A stretch of 64,000 nucleotides of DNA, from positions 5,084,001 to 5,148,000 of the forward strand of contig NZ_CP059572.1 of NCBI RefSeq assembly GCF_019175365.1. The letters run 5' to 3'. The position numbers and the translations under genes are program-made. Below, piece after piece: positions 41,314-51,100 of the stretch. The notes beneath the pieces were generated by a model. The model saw only the letters and a list, made by a program, of their open reading frames with translations. It did not search any database and was not told where the DNA came from. Numbering within the stretch: the first letter of the stretch is position 1; every line of letters starts with the position of its first letter. The stretch comes from Actinomadura graeca (GTDB taxonomy: Bacteria; Actinomycetota; Actinomycetes; Streptosporangiales; Streptosporangiaceae).

Positions 41314-42204
41314 ATCGGTACGCAATCGGAGGGGGCCGACCCTGCCGCCCGTCAAGGGGGGAGCGGCCACGCTGAACGCGTCTTCCGTGTTCTGGAGGCG
41401 TTCACCGAGCTCGGCGGACGAGTCTGCCGGCTCAAGGAGATAGCCAACGTGGCGCAACTGGACGACTCCGTCGTCTATCGGATCCTTCAGTCCGGTGTAC
41501 GCAGCGGGATGTTCGCGAAAGTGGGGCGGGGACGCTACCGGCCCGGCTCCCGTGCCGCGCAGTTCGGCGCGCAGGCGCTCTTACGCGCGCCGAGCGCGGA
41601 GGCGGTGTCCGAGCCTCTCCGGGAACTGCGCGACGCCACCGACGGCGGCCCGGCGTTCCTCCTTGCTTTGACCTATTTTGGTGGGTTGCACCTCCAGTGT
41701 GCGGCCTCGGCGCTGAGCGACTCCGACTTGAAGAAGCTGGATACGGCGCCACGTGGGATATTGAAAGCAAACCAGCATTTTGCCTGCGGGACCGCTGGAC
41801 GCGCGATCCTGCCGTTCTTGCCAGAGCACTCCCGCGAATGGCTTGCGATAGATGTGACGGCCGGTGCGGGTGAAGGTGCGGGTGCTCCCGGCGACGCCGA
41901 GCTCTGTGCCTCCCTGGAGCAGGTCGGCCGGAAGGGGTACGCGGTGGGGGCCGGGGAGGAGGAGACCGGCTGGTGTTCGTACGCCGCCCCGGTCTTCTGG
42001 GACTGCTCCATCATGGGCGCCGTCCTTCTCCTGAAGCCGGTGTCCGCGCCGTCGCCGGGTGCGGACCGGTGCGGTGAGGCGACCAGGGCCGCCGCCGGCA
42101 AGATCAGTCAGTTGCTCTCCAGCGATCCGGCGGGGACCCCGGCGCGACGTGTCCCGCTCGGCCTCCACGGGATCGACGGCCGGAGGGCCGGCCTCTCCAC
42201 CTGA
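41314..42204 (+). CDS. IclR-like transcriptional regulator, start uncertain
   Basis: The C-terminal part resembles an IclR effector-binding domain (LHLQCAASALS, then KANQHFACGTAGRAILPFLP). The winged helix needs residues upstream of the first normal start: VFRVLEAFTELGGRVCRLKE followed by IANVAQLDDSVVYRILQSG is a good IclR-type HTH, yet GTG at 41449 falls inside it. Between the frame's stop at 41299 and that GTG there is no ATG, GTG or TTG. A GGAGG site at 41303-41307 sits six bases before ATC at 41314, so a rare ATC start or a sequence error is possible. It could regulate the P450 on the far side of the non-coding stretch or the MFS gene it converges with. Confidence 0.65.
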   Translation: MGTQSEGADPAARQGGSGHAERVFRVLEAFTELGGRVCRLKEIANVAQLDDSVVYRILQSGVRSGMFAKVGRGRYRPGSRAAQFGAQALLRAPSAEAVSEPLRELRDATDGGPAFLLALTYFGGLHLQCAASALSDSDLKKLDTAPRGILKANQHFACGTAGRAILPFLPEHSREWLAIDVTAGAGEGAGAPGDAELCASLEQVGRKGYAVGAGEEETGWCSYAAPVFWDCSIMGAVLLLKPVSAPSPGADRCGEATRAAAGKISQLLSSDPAGTPARRVPLGLHGIDGRRAGLST

Positions 42205-42227
42205 TCGGATCGGACCCCGCGGATCCC

Positions 42228-42264
42228 GGGCCGGTGCGCCGGCCGATGGCCGGCGCACCGGCCC
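42228..42264. terminator. Perfect 17-base hairpin between convergent genes
   Basis: Arms 42228-42244 and 42248-42264 pair perfectly around a three-base loop, between the IclR-like gene and the minus-strand MFS gene, and should stop transcription from both sides. Confidence 0.8.
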
Positions 42265-42266
42265 GC

Positions 42267-43532
42267 TCATCGGTTCGCCGGGGCGTCAGAGGAGCGACCG
42301 TCGGTGCTGAGCGCGACCGGGGCCGCGTGCGGGCGCGCCTGATCGCGTCGGATGAGGACGTATCCGATCTCGCCGATCACCAGCCCCACCGCGACGATGC
42401 CCGCCGCGGGCAGGCCGAGCCGGCCCGCGGACACGCCGTGGTCCAGCAGGAAGCCGCCCACGACGGGCGCCAGCGAGACACCGATGTAGTTGGCCGACGA
42501 GACGAGTGAGATCGACAACTGTGCGGCCGCCGGGCGGGCTCCCACCAGCCGGTCCTGGATCGGCACGAGCATGGCCCAACCGCAGACGCCCCAGATCGAC
42601 ATCGCCACGACGGCGGTCGCCAGGTGCCGGTTCGTCCACGGCGTGGTGGCGAACACGGCGACCGCGACGATCCCGGCGGTGTTGATCACGATGTGGTTGC
42701 CGAACCTGTCGGTCAGCCGGCCGCCCGCGAGATTGCCGACGGTCGCGGCGGCGCCGAAGGCGAAGAGCAGCCAGGCGAGCGTGGTCGTGTCCCGTCCCGT
42801 CGCCGGTGCGAAGACCTGGCTGATGTAGGTGTAGAGGATGAAGAGCCCGCAGTACGCGACGAGCACGAGGGCCAGGGTGAGCCCGATCCGGACGTCGGTG
42901 AGCGGTGAGAGCCGCTGGCGAAGCCGCACCGGTGGAGGCGCCGGTACCGCGCGCAGGCTGACCAGGACGGCGATGACGCCGGCGAGCCCGACCGCGGCGA
43001 CGAAGTACATCGTGCCGCGCCAGTCGGTGTAACCGCTGATCCAGGTGCCGATCGGCGTGCCGAGGGCGGTCGCCGCGCTCAGGCCCCCGAACAGGATGGA
43101 CAGCGCCGTGGCCCGCTTCTCGGTGGGCGCGAGGCCCACCACGGCACCGGCGGCGGTCGGCGTGTAGATGGCGCCGCCCAGTGCCGCGACCACCCGGAAC
43201 GCCATGGCGACCTCGTAGGTCTGCGACAGCCCGGTGCCGATGTTCCCCGCGATGAAGACGCCGAGGCCGGTCAGCAGGAGGAGCTTGCGCGGCACCCGTG
43301 CCGCGAAGGTGGCGATGACGGGCGACAGGATGGCGTACGCCAGGGCGTACGCGGTGATGAGCCGGGCGCTGGTCGACACGCTGACATCCAGGTCCCGCGC
43401 GACGCTGGGCAGGATCCCGGCCACCACGAAGCTGTCGGTGCCGATCGCGAACATGCCGAGGGCGAGCGCGAGGATCCGCAGGACGAGTCCGGTCTCCAGG
43501 TTCTCGGGCTTGCCGCCGGTGACGTGTGCCAC
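42267..43532 (-). CDS. MFS transporter, 12-helix DHA1 type
   Basis: A 421-residue efflux-type transporter of the AraJ/Bcr group. Twelve helices can be counted; the first has GTDSFVVAGILPSVARDLDVS, a hallmark of this group, and loops carry RVPRKLLLLTG and GGRLTDRFGN in the MFS motif A positions. GTG at 43532 has GGGAG seven bases upstream. It is divergent from the CGNR zinc-finger gene with 97 bases between them, suggesting control by that protein. The substrate is unknown. Confidence 0.92.
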   Translation of the reverse strand: MAHVTGGKPENLETGLVLRILALALGMFAIGTDSFVVAGILPSVARDLDVSVSTSARLITAYALAYAILSPVIATFAARVPRKLLLLTGLGVFIAGNIGTGLSQTYEVAMAFRVVAALGGAIYTPTAAGAVVGLAPTEKRATALSILFGGLSAATALGTPIGTWISGYTDWRGTMYFVAAVGLAGVIAVLVSLRAVPAPPPVRLRQRLSPLTDVRIGLTLALVLVAYCGLFILYTYISQVFAPATGRDTTTLAWLLFAFGAAATVGNLAGGRLTDRFGNHIVINTAGIVAVAVFATTPWTNRHLATAVVAMSIWGVCGWAMLVPIQDRLVGARPAAAQLSISLVSSANYIGVSLAPVVGGFLLDHGVSAGRLGLPAAGIVAVGLVIGEIGYVLIRRDQARPHAAPVALSTDGRSSDAPANR

Positions 43533-43629
43533 GCTGCCGCTCCCAACGGTAGAGGGTTGGATTTGCCGTTAGCCCTGTGAGGACGGTAGCAACGGCTCAC
43601 GGAGAATCGCAAGGGTTACCATTAGTGGC

Positions 43630-44220
43630 ATGATCGCCTCCATCGATGTCGGGGAGACACCGCCGGTGCCCGGTGAAGATCGGTTCTCTTCGCTGGCACT
43701 GGTCAACACCGAGCACCTGCGGCCGGGTGGCCCGCATGACGGGCTGTCCGATCCGGCCGCCGCGAGCGCCTGGCTGGAGGGGAGGGCGCTGATCCCTCCG
43801 GGCGTCGCGCTCGACGAGAACCAGACGACCCGGCTGCGCGACCTCCGCGCCGCGTCGCGCGACCTCTTCGAGGCGCGGATCGACGGCGTGGCGCCCGCGG
43901 CGGAAGCCCTGGAACGCGCGAACACCGTCCTCGCGCGGCATCCGGTGGCGCGGATCATCGAGTGGTCGGACGAGGGGGCGCGCAGGGTGGTCCGGACGCG
44001 GCGCGGCACCGAGGTCGATCTGGCGCTCGGCCTGCTCGCCGAGGACGCGGCGCGCCTGCTGACGGGCGCCGAGGCCGCCAAGCTCGCCCTTTGCGCGGCC
44101 CCCAAGTGCACACGCCTCATGGTGCGCACGCATGCGGCCCGGCGCTGGTGCTCGGACCGATGTGGCAACCGCGTCCGCGCCGCCCGGCATTCGTCGGCCG
44201 AAGGAACCGCCGGCGCCTGA
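43630..44220 (+). CDS. CGNR zinc-finger (ABATE domain) regulator
   Basis: A 196-residue protein with an N-terminal ABATE domain and a C-terminal CGNR zinc finger: CAAPKC, then RRWCSDRCGNRVRAARH supplies the second Cys pair and the CGNR signature. Members are likely DNA-binding regulators. The gene begins at ATG 43630, divergent from an MFS transporter, which is the common arrangement for this family and suggests it controls the transporter. The ribosome site is weak. Confidence 0.9.
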   Translation: MIASIDVGETPPVPGEDRFSSLALVNTEHLRPGGPHDGLSDPAAASAWLEGRALIPPGVALDENQTTRLRDLRAASRDLFEARIDGVAPAAEALERANTVLARHPVARIIEWSDEGARRVVRTRRGTEVDLALGLLAEDAARLLTGAEAAKLALCAAPKCTRLMVRTHAARRWCSDRCGNRVRAARHSSAEGTAGA

Positions 44221-44221
44221 C

Positions 44222-44260
44222 GGAGACGGACGGATACGGAGGGAGACGGACGGATACGGA
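44222..44260. repeat. Two-copy tandem repeat, 19-20 bases
   Basis: The unit GGAGACGGACGGATACGG occurs twice in tandem right after the CGNR gene stop, between convergent genes. Confidence 0.7.
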
Positions 44261-44317
44261 CGCAGGCGGTGGGCCGTCCCGGGGACCGTGACGGAGCACG
44301 GCCCGGCGCGGCCGTGG

Positions 44318-44836
44318 TCAGGATCCGACGAGCCGGAGCCTCGCCGACAGATGCCGCGTCAGCTCCGTTCCCACCGCCGCCAGGTCATGGACGTAGCCGA
44401 GTTCGTCCCCCTCGACGGCATAGCGGCGCCGTGCGGCGTCGACCTGTTTGGCCATCGGTGTGCGGAGCACGTCCTTGGTGGTCATGTCGACCTCGGCCCC
44501 CGACGCGCGGCCTAGGTAGGTCTCGATGATCCCCGTGGGATGCGCGAGCAGCGCCTCCATGTACCCGTCGGGTGTGACCCGCCACCATCCGACCTCCCTG
44601 CCGGAGGGACGGAGCACCTCACCGTCGTCGTCGAGCAGCCATGCCCTGGCCTCGTACCGGACGAACGGCCGGCCGTCGTGCGAGATGTCGATCTCCTGCT
44701 CGTAGGCGAATCCCCGGTCGAGGGTGGGATAACCCCCCTCGCCGCGCCCCCGCCAGCGACCCAGGTACGGCAGCACCGGCCGTATCCAGGGGTGCGGTGC
44801 CGCGCCGGCCCGCCCCGCGTCGTTTCCCTCGTCCAC
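44318..44836 (-). CDS. Nitrobindin-like heme-binding beta-barrel (THAP4/DUF1794 type)
   Basis: A 172-residue FABP-like barrel. The opening strand LGRWRGRGEGGYPT has the family GxWxGxGxGxYPT signature, followed by the repeated strands and a C-terminal LGYVHDL (His150), at the site of the heme-iron ligand in nitrobindins. Such proteins bind ferric heme and isomerise peroxynitrite or sense nitric oxide. GTG at 44836 is the only usable start near the conserved domain and has GGGAG just upstream. The gene is divergent from the polyketide operon, with about 290 bases between, and is probably not part of it. Confidence 0.85.
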   Translation of the reverse strand: MDEGNDAGRAGAAPHPWIRPVLPYLGRWRGRGEGGYPTLDRGFAYEQEIDISHDGRPFVRYEARAWLLDDDGEVLRPSGREVGWWRVTPDGYMEALLAHPTGIIETYLGRASGAEVDMTTKDVLRTPMAKQVDAARRRYAVEGDELGYVHDLAAVGTELTRHLSARLRLVGS

Positions 44837-45045
44837 CGTCTCTCCCGTCTTCCCTGTCGCGAGAAAGTGGCCGTCTTCCCGGACCCGGGCTTCGGAGACG
44901 CATTCTAGGGCTTCGCTGAACGGCCCCGGGTAATGCAGATCTAAATTCTTCAAAGTTCTCCGGACGCCTTTCTCGCCTCGTGAGAAGGCGGCTTTTCTCG
45001 GTGGATGCAAAACGACAGATGAGAAAGCTCTTTGTGGTGGAATGC

Positions 45046-45076
45046 TTGACGTCTCGCCGAACGTGCTGCCTAGGAT
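45046..45076 (+). promoter_or_regulatory. Candidate promoter of the polyketide operon
   Basis: TTGACG (45046-45051) and TAGGAT (45071-45076) are 19 bases apart, 54 bases before the first gene, inside an AT-richer stretch (about 44940-45120). Confidence 0.5.
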
Positions 45077-45130
45077 GAATCGCGTCATGAGGATCGGCCT
45101 AATGGTTCCCTCAAGACCTCGGGAGGATGC

Positions 45131-46531
45131 ATGTACGACGTGATAGTCGTGGGGGCGCGCATTTCTGGATCCGCTGTCGCCCTGCTGCTGGCGGAGCGCG
45201 GATACCGGGTGGCGCTCATCGACCGGGCGCGTTTTCCGAGCCCGACGTCCTCCGCCACGAACCTGATCCACCCGCCCGGGGTGCTCAGGCTCCGCCGCTG
45301 GGGCGTGCTCGACGCGCTCGCCGGGCATGCGACCCCGCGCCTCACCCGCTACAGCCTCCGTAGCGGGACCGCCCGGCTGGAGGCCGCCCTGCCGGTGGTC
45401 GACGGTGCCGATCACGCGCTCTCGCCGCCGCGGCTCCAGCTCGACCACGCGCTCGTGCGGCGTGCCGTGGACGCGGGCGCCGAGCTCTGCGAAGGCGTCT
45501 CGGTCCAGGACCTGCTGCGCTCCGGCGACGGCACCGTCGTCGGCGTCGCCGGGACGTCCAAGGGCGCGGGACGGTTCACCGGAAAGGCCGCCCTCGTCAT
45601 AGGGGCGGACGGGAAGAATTCCACGGTCGCGGAACTGGCGGGCGCCGTGAAGTATCGGAGGCAGCCGGTTCTCAGTAAAAGCTCGTGGACATATTGGGAG
45701 GGGCTTCCCGAGGAGACCGTGGTCCGTACCCACCGCCGGAATCGGAAACACTCGTTCACCTGGTCGACGCATGACGGGCTGACCATCGTGGGAGTGGCCT
45801 GGCCTGCGACGGAATTCCCGTCGGGAAGGACCGCCGAACAGGTCGACGACGCCGTCATCGAGGCGTTCGCCGACGCGGACCCGGACTTCGCCCGGGATTT
45901 GCGCGAGACACGCCGTGCGGACCGCTGGCTGACCGGCGCGGTGCCCAATTTCCTGCGTGTTCCGCACGGCCCGGGCTGGGCGCTCGTGGGGGATTCCGGC
46001 GCCACCCGCGACCCCATCACGGCGTCCGGCATCACCCATGCCCTGCTGAGCGCGGAACTGCTCGCCGACGCGGTGCATGACGGGCTGTCGGGGCTCCGGC
46101 CCATGAAGGAGGCGCTGGACGCCTACGCGCGCGCCCGGGATCGGCTGGTGGTGGACCACTACGACTACACCCGCGACTACGCGCGGATCGCCGATCACTC
46201 TCCCGAGGAACGCGCGCTGATCCAGGCGATGGGCCGGAGCCCGCACCACGCACGGCAGATGATCGGCCTCTTCGCGACCGTCGTCCCGCCGGCCGACTTC
46301 TACACCCGCGCCAACTTCCGTGAACTCTTCGACTACCTGGACGAGACGCGCGGCCTTCCGCCGGGCATCCGGGTCCTGCGCTGGTTGCTGCACGGGCTGC
46401 CGGGGCGCCCGGCCGCGGCCGCCGCGCTGGCGGACCGCCTGGTCGCGGCCAAGCTCGGACCCATGGGCGAGCTGCTGCTCAGAAGCGGCAGGCCCGGACG
46501 CCCGGCGGCCCTCGCCGGCCGCGCCGGTTGA
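45131..46531 (+). CDS. FAD-dependent oxidoreductase/monooxygenase (FixC/geranylgeranyl-reductase-like)
   Basis: A 466-residue flavoprotein. The N-terminal dinucleotide fold is YDVIVVGARISGSAVALLL, with Arg in place of the second small residue of GxGxxG; a second FAD contact is GDSGATRDPITASGITHAL. The fold matches group A monooxygenases and geranylgeranyl-reductase-like enzymes, so it may hydroxylate, epoxidise or reduce an alkene; I cannot choose. It is the first gene of the polyketide operon: GGGAGG lies four bases before ATG 45131, and the AT-ACP gene follows 27 bases downstream. It probably tailors the polyketide. Confidence 0.85.
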   Translation: MYDVIVVGARISGSAVALLLAERGYRVALIDRARFPSPTSSATNLIHPPGVLRLRRWGVLDALAGHATPRLTRYSLRSGTARLEAALPVVDGADHALSPPRLQLDHALVRRAVDAGAELCEGVSVQDLLRSGDGTVVGVAGTSKGAGRFTGKAALVIGADGKNSTVAELAGAVKYRRQPVLSKSSWTYWEGLPEETVVRTHRRNRKHSFTWSTHDGLTIVGVAWPATEFPSGRTAEQVDDAVIEAFADADPDFARDLRETRRADRWLTGAVPNFLRVPHGPGWALVGDSGATRDPITASGITHALLSAELLADAVHDGLSGLRPMKEALDAYARARDRLVVDHYDYTRDYARIADHSPEERALIQAMGRSPHHARQMIGLFATVVPPADFYTRANFRELFDYLDETRGLPPGIRVLRWLLHGLPGRPAAAAALADRLVAAKLGPMGELLLRSGRPGRPAALAGRAG

Positions 46532-46558
46532 GCACACACGGCTTCCCTAAGGAGGATC

Positions 46559-48103
46559 ATGACCACGAACGAACGGGCCCGCGGTCCGGTACTGCTGTTC
46601 CCCGGCCAGGGCGGATACGACGGGGCCGCGCTGCGCCTGGCCCACCACGTCCATCCTCAGGTCGGCGAGGTCTTCGAACGGATCGACACCGTCACGCTGG
46701 AACTGTTCGGGCGGCGGCTGTCGGACGTGGTCTTGAAGGACGGGACGGCCGAGCTGACCGGGCTGCTCCAGGACGAGCCCTGGGTCTCGCAGCTGGCGAT
46801 CTTCGGTGCCGGGCTGGCCGCCCACCGCGTGCTGGCCGCCCATGGCGTCCGTCCGGCCGCCCTCGCCGGGCACAGCCTCGGAGAGGTGACGGCGATGGTC
46901 GCGGCGGGCGCCTGCACGGTGGAGGACGGCGCGCGGATCGTGGTCCGCCGCACCGAGCTGATCGCCGGGAGCGCGGCGGCGGACGGAGCGATGATCGCCG
47001 TTGGGACCGGTCCCGAGCGCGCCGGGCACCTGGTCGGCCTGATCGGTCACCGGCATCTCGCCGTCGCCGGTGAGAACCATGAGGGACAGACCATCCTGAG
47101 CGGGCCGCGCCAGGCGGTGGACCGGGCGCGGGCGGCCGCCGCGGCGGTCCGGCTGGGATGCGCGGACCTGGAGGTCCCCTTCGCCTTCCACAACCCGTCG
47201 CTCGCCGGAGTGGCGTCCGAGTTCGCCGCCTATGTCCGCCGAATTCCGCGGCAGCCCATGGTCGTTCCGGTCTATTCGCCCATCCTCGGGCGCTTCTACG
47301 AGAACGACACGGACCTGGCGGGGCCGCTGGCGGAGCACCTGACGCGGCCGGTGCGGTTCTCCGCCGCGGTACGCGAGCTGTACGAGCGCGGCGAGCGCGT
47401 CTTCGTCGAGGTGGGCGGACGGGCCACCCTTTCCTCGCTCGTCCCCAAGGCGCTGCGCGGCATCGCCGGAGAGGATCTGTCGGTCCTCTCGACGCTGTCG
47501 GTGGGGCGGAACGACCGGCTGCGGCTGCCGGAGACCCTGGCCGCGCTCCGGGCCTTGGGGCTCGCCACGGCCGGGGATCCGGACCCGCTCCGTGACTACT
47601 TCGCGCCGGGACTCACCCCGGACGAGTTCGGCGCCTTCTGGGCCGCGAACCGGAGCGAGATCGACGAGCTGGTCGGCAGACGGCTGGCCGCGTTCCAGGC
47701 CCCGCGGAACGGGACGGGCGGCAAGAACGCTCCGGCGGCGCTGAGGCAGGTGACCGTTCCCGCCGAGGACGAGGCCCTCCCCGGGCAGCTCTCCCTCCGG
47801 ACGACCGTTCCGGTTCCGGATCCGGTTCGGCCGGACACGGAAAGCCTGTTCGCGGAGGTCCGCGCCTTATACGCGACCGCGCTGGAGTACCCGGAGGAGG
47901 TCTTCACCCCGGACGCGCTTCTCGAAGCCGAGCTCGGCGTCGACTCCGTCAAGCAGATGGAACTGCTGTCGCGCGCCTCCGAGCAGTACGGGATACCGCC
48001 CCGGGCATCGGGCTTCAGGCTGTCCGACCACGACACGCTCGGCAAGATCGTCACTCTGCTCCGGGAGGAGCTCGGCCGCGAGCGGGCCGGGGCCGCCGCG
48101 TGA
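46559..48103 (+). CDS. Acyltransferase-ACP didomain protein of an iterative synthase
   Basis: A 514-residue protein. Residues 1-320 are a FabD-like acyltransferase with FPGQGG, the nucleophile Ser106 in GHSLGE and FAFHN in the place of the HAFH motif that goes with malonyl-CoA. After a linker, a single carrier domain (about 430-510) carries Ser463 in LGVDSVKQMELL, the wording typical of PUFA-synthase ACPs (LGIDSIK). It should load malonyl units onto its own ACP, which then serves the KS protein next door. AAGGAGG precedes ATG 46559, and the stop overlaps the next gene by GTGA. PUFA synthases usually carry several ACPs; one is unusual. Confidence 0.92.
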   Translation: MTTNERARGPVLLFPGQGGYDGAALRLAHHVHPQVGEVFERIDTVTLELFGRRLSDVVLKDGTAELTGLLQDEPWVSQLAIFGAGLAAHRVLAAHGVRPAALAGHSLGEVTAMVAAGACTVEDGARIVVRRTELIAGSAAADGAMIAVGTGPERAGHLVGLIGHRHLAVAGENHEGQTILSGPRQAVDRARAAAAAVRLGCADLEVPFAFHNPSLAGVASEFAAYVRRIPRQPMVVPVYSPILGRFYENDTDLAGPLAEHLTRPVRFSAAVRELYERGERVFVEVGGRATLSSLVPKALRGIAGEDLSVLSTLSVGRNDRLRLPETLAALRALGLATAGDPDPLRDYFAPGLTPDEFGAFWAANRSEIDELVGRRLAAFQAPRNGTGGKNAPAALRQVTVPAEDEALPGQLSLRTTVPVPDPVRPDTESLFAEVRALYATALEYPEEVFTPDALLEAELGVDSVKQMELLSRASEQYGIPPRASGFRLSDHDTLGKIVTLLREELGRERAGAAA

Positions 48104-51100
48104 ACCCTCCGTCCTCCCGGAACCTCACCGGCAAGGTGGCGCTGGTCACCGGTGGCGCCAAGAACGTCGGCCGGGCCATAGCCACCACCCTGGCGGACCA
48201 CGGCGCGCATGTCCTGATCAATTACTTCCATTCGCACGAGCAGGCGAAGGAGACCCGGGAGGAGCTGCGCCGGCGGGGCGCGCGGGTGGACCTGCTGCGC
48301 GCCTCGGTGGCCCGTCCCGAGCAGGTCGCGCGGATGTTCGACGAGATCGAGGCGCGTTTCGGCCGGCTGGACATCCTGGTCAACAACGCCGCCGGCGGCG
48401 CGCTCGTGCCGGCCTCCGAGGTCACCGACGCCGACCTCGACCGGGCGCTGGACACCAACCTCAAGGGCGGGCTGCGCTGTGCCCGGGCGGCGGCGCGGCT
48501 GATGGCGCGCAACGGCGGCGGCTCGATCGTGACCGTGTCGGCGCTCGGCGGCTCCCAGCTGGTCATGGCGGACTACCTCGCGTGCGCGCCGGCCAAGGCG
48601 GCGGCCGAGGCCGTCACCCGCTATCTGGCCGTGGAGTTCGCGCCGCACAACATCAGGGTCAACACCGCCTCCGCCGCCATGCTCGTCAGCGAGGTCGCGG
48701 ACGCCTTCCCCGGCGGAGCCGCGATGCAGGCCGCGGTCGCCGCCGCGACGCCGCTCGGCCGGCTGGGGACCCCGGAGGAGTTCGCCGAGGTCGTGGCGTT
48801 CCTCGCCTCCGATCAGGCGAGCTGGATCACCGGGCAGGTGGTACTCGCGGACGGCGGTCTCACCCTTGGCGCGCCCCTGCTGTCGCCGCCCGGACCGCCC
48901 GGACCGCCCGGACCGCCCGCACCGTCCGCGTCGGCCGGTCCTGCGGGCCAGGACGCCGTGGCCGTCGAGGGGGCGACGTCCGGTGCGGACCCCGTCCGGG
49001 ACGGAGACGACCAGATCGCCGTGGTCGGCATGGGGCTGGCGGTCAGCGGGGCGGACGGCCCCGAGGCGTTCTGGGAGCTGCGGACGAGCGGCCGGGAGCT
49101 CTTCGTCGAGGTGCCCGAGGAGCGATGGGACAGGACGGGCTTCTCCTCCGGCGACGTGACCGCCGAGGACAAGTCCTATCAGGACACCTGTGTGTTCATC
49201 ACCGGCTTCCAACCCGATGGCGCGGCACTGGAGGGACTGCCGACCTCGGCGGACGAGACGGAGTTCACCACGCTCTGGCTCCGGCACTCGCTCGTGCAGG
49301 CGCTGACCGGTGTGCGCCGCACCGGACGCGACCGCTTCTCGTTCAACGTCGGCTACACGGCCGACGGCAGCCAGCACCTGGAGGAGGCCGGCGTCCTCGC
49401 CACGACGCGGCGGCTGACCCGGGAGATCCTGGCCGAGATGGACGTCGGGGGCCCGCGGCGCGATCAGCTGCTCGACGAGGTGGACCGCGTGCTCTCCGGC
49501 CGGTACCACCGTGCCGCCGTCCCGTTCCCGCACTTCCTGCCGCATGAGGTCGGCCACCAGGCGATGGCCGGTGTGCTGCCCGCCGACACGCAGGTCCAGA
49601 TGGTCGATACCGCCTGCTCGTCGTCCCTCTACGCCGTCGACATCGGGGTCAAGGGCCTGCTGGCGGGCCGGCAGGACATCGCGGTGTGCGGCGGGGCGTT
49701 CGCGCTGGCCCCCAGGGGGACGGTGCTGTTCTCCAAGCTGAAAGGGCTGTCCGAACGCGGCGCCGTGCACGCCTTGGACGCGAAGGCCGATGGTGTCATC
49801 TTCGCCGACGGCGCCGGCGTGGTCGTGCTGAAACGGCTGTCGCGGGCACGGGCGGACGGGGACAGGGTCCTGGCCGTGCTGAAAGGGTTCGGCTCGTCGT
49901 CCGACGGCCGCGGCAAGGCGATCTACGCGCCCAGCCCGGCGGGACAGGACCTCGCGGTGCGCCGGGCCCTGGGCGCAGGTGGCGTCTCCGGCGCCGACGT
50001 CGGCTGGGTGAACGCGCACGCGACCGGCACGCCGACCGGCGACCTGGCCGAGTTCACCACGCTGAGGCGGCACTTCGGCACGGAGGGGCCCGCCGTCGTC
50101 ACGTCCAACAAGTCCCTGATCGGCCACACGGGCTGGGCCGCCGGCGTGGTGTCGCTGATCGAGTCGATCCTCGGCATGCGCGAGGCCACCATCCCGGGCC
50201 AGTACCGGTTCACGTCGGCGCCCGCCGAGTTCGCGCTGGACACGACCCGGCTGGAGATCTCCGGAGCCGCACGGCCATGGCCGTCCGAACCCGGCCGGCC
50301 CCGCACGGCGGCGATCTCCGGCTTCGGGTTCGGCGGCACCAACGCCCATCTGATCGTGGCGGAACCCCCCACGGAGGACCGCGGGACGGGGGAGCACGGC
50401 GGTGCCGCTCCGCGCCCGCCCGGCCGGGGATCGGACGGCCCCGGCCACACCGGGCGGATCGCGGTGGTCGGCTGGTCGGCGCGACTGCCCGGTGCCGGCA
50501 CCGACGACGACGTCGTCCGCAGGCTGACCGGGGACGGACGGGTCTCGCGGGGGTTCGGCGACACCTACCCCCCGCCGCCCTTCCAGCAGGTACGGATGCC
50601 ACCGGCCACCGTACGCACCATCGACCGCTGCCAGCTGATGATCCTGGCCTGCGGCCACGACCTGCGTGACCGGCTTCCCGGATTCTGGAGCGAGCACGCC
50701 GAGCGCACGGGGGTGGTCATCGGCCACATGGGGCCGACCCGGGCGGCCATGCAGTACGCGGCCCGCTGCTACCTCGACGACATCGGCAACGCGCTGCGCG
50801 GGGACGCGGGGACCGGCTCCGTCCCGGAGCTGGAGGAGCTGCTCGACCGGCTGCGGGAACGCGTCCGGTCGATGACGCCGCCGTCCAACGAGGACTCCTT
50901 CCCCGGCATGATGCCGAACATCATCGCGGCCCGCGTCGCCAACCACTTCGACCTCAAGGGACTGAACATCACGGTGGACGCCGGCCTGGCCTCCACCCAG
51001 TCGGCCTTCGCCATCGCCGGGCGGTACCTGCTCGGCGGCGAGCTGGACCTCGTGCTCGCCGGCGGCATCAACGGCAACAGCCTGCCCGAATACCGGGACC

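Noticed and set aside
40709..41443. 244-codon plus-strand frame and 252-codon minus-strand frame in the lower-GC block
   Set aside because: Neither has a ribosome site, domain or normal third-position GC bias; both span the hairpins.
44222..44260. CRISPR-like repeats (also 63480-63531)
   Set aside because: Units are directly tandem without spacers and only two or three copies are present.
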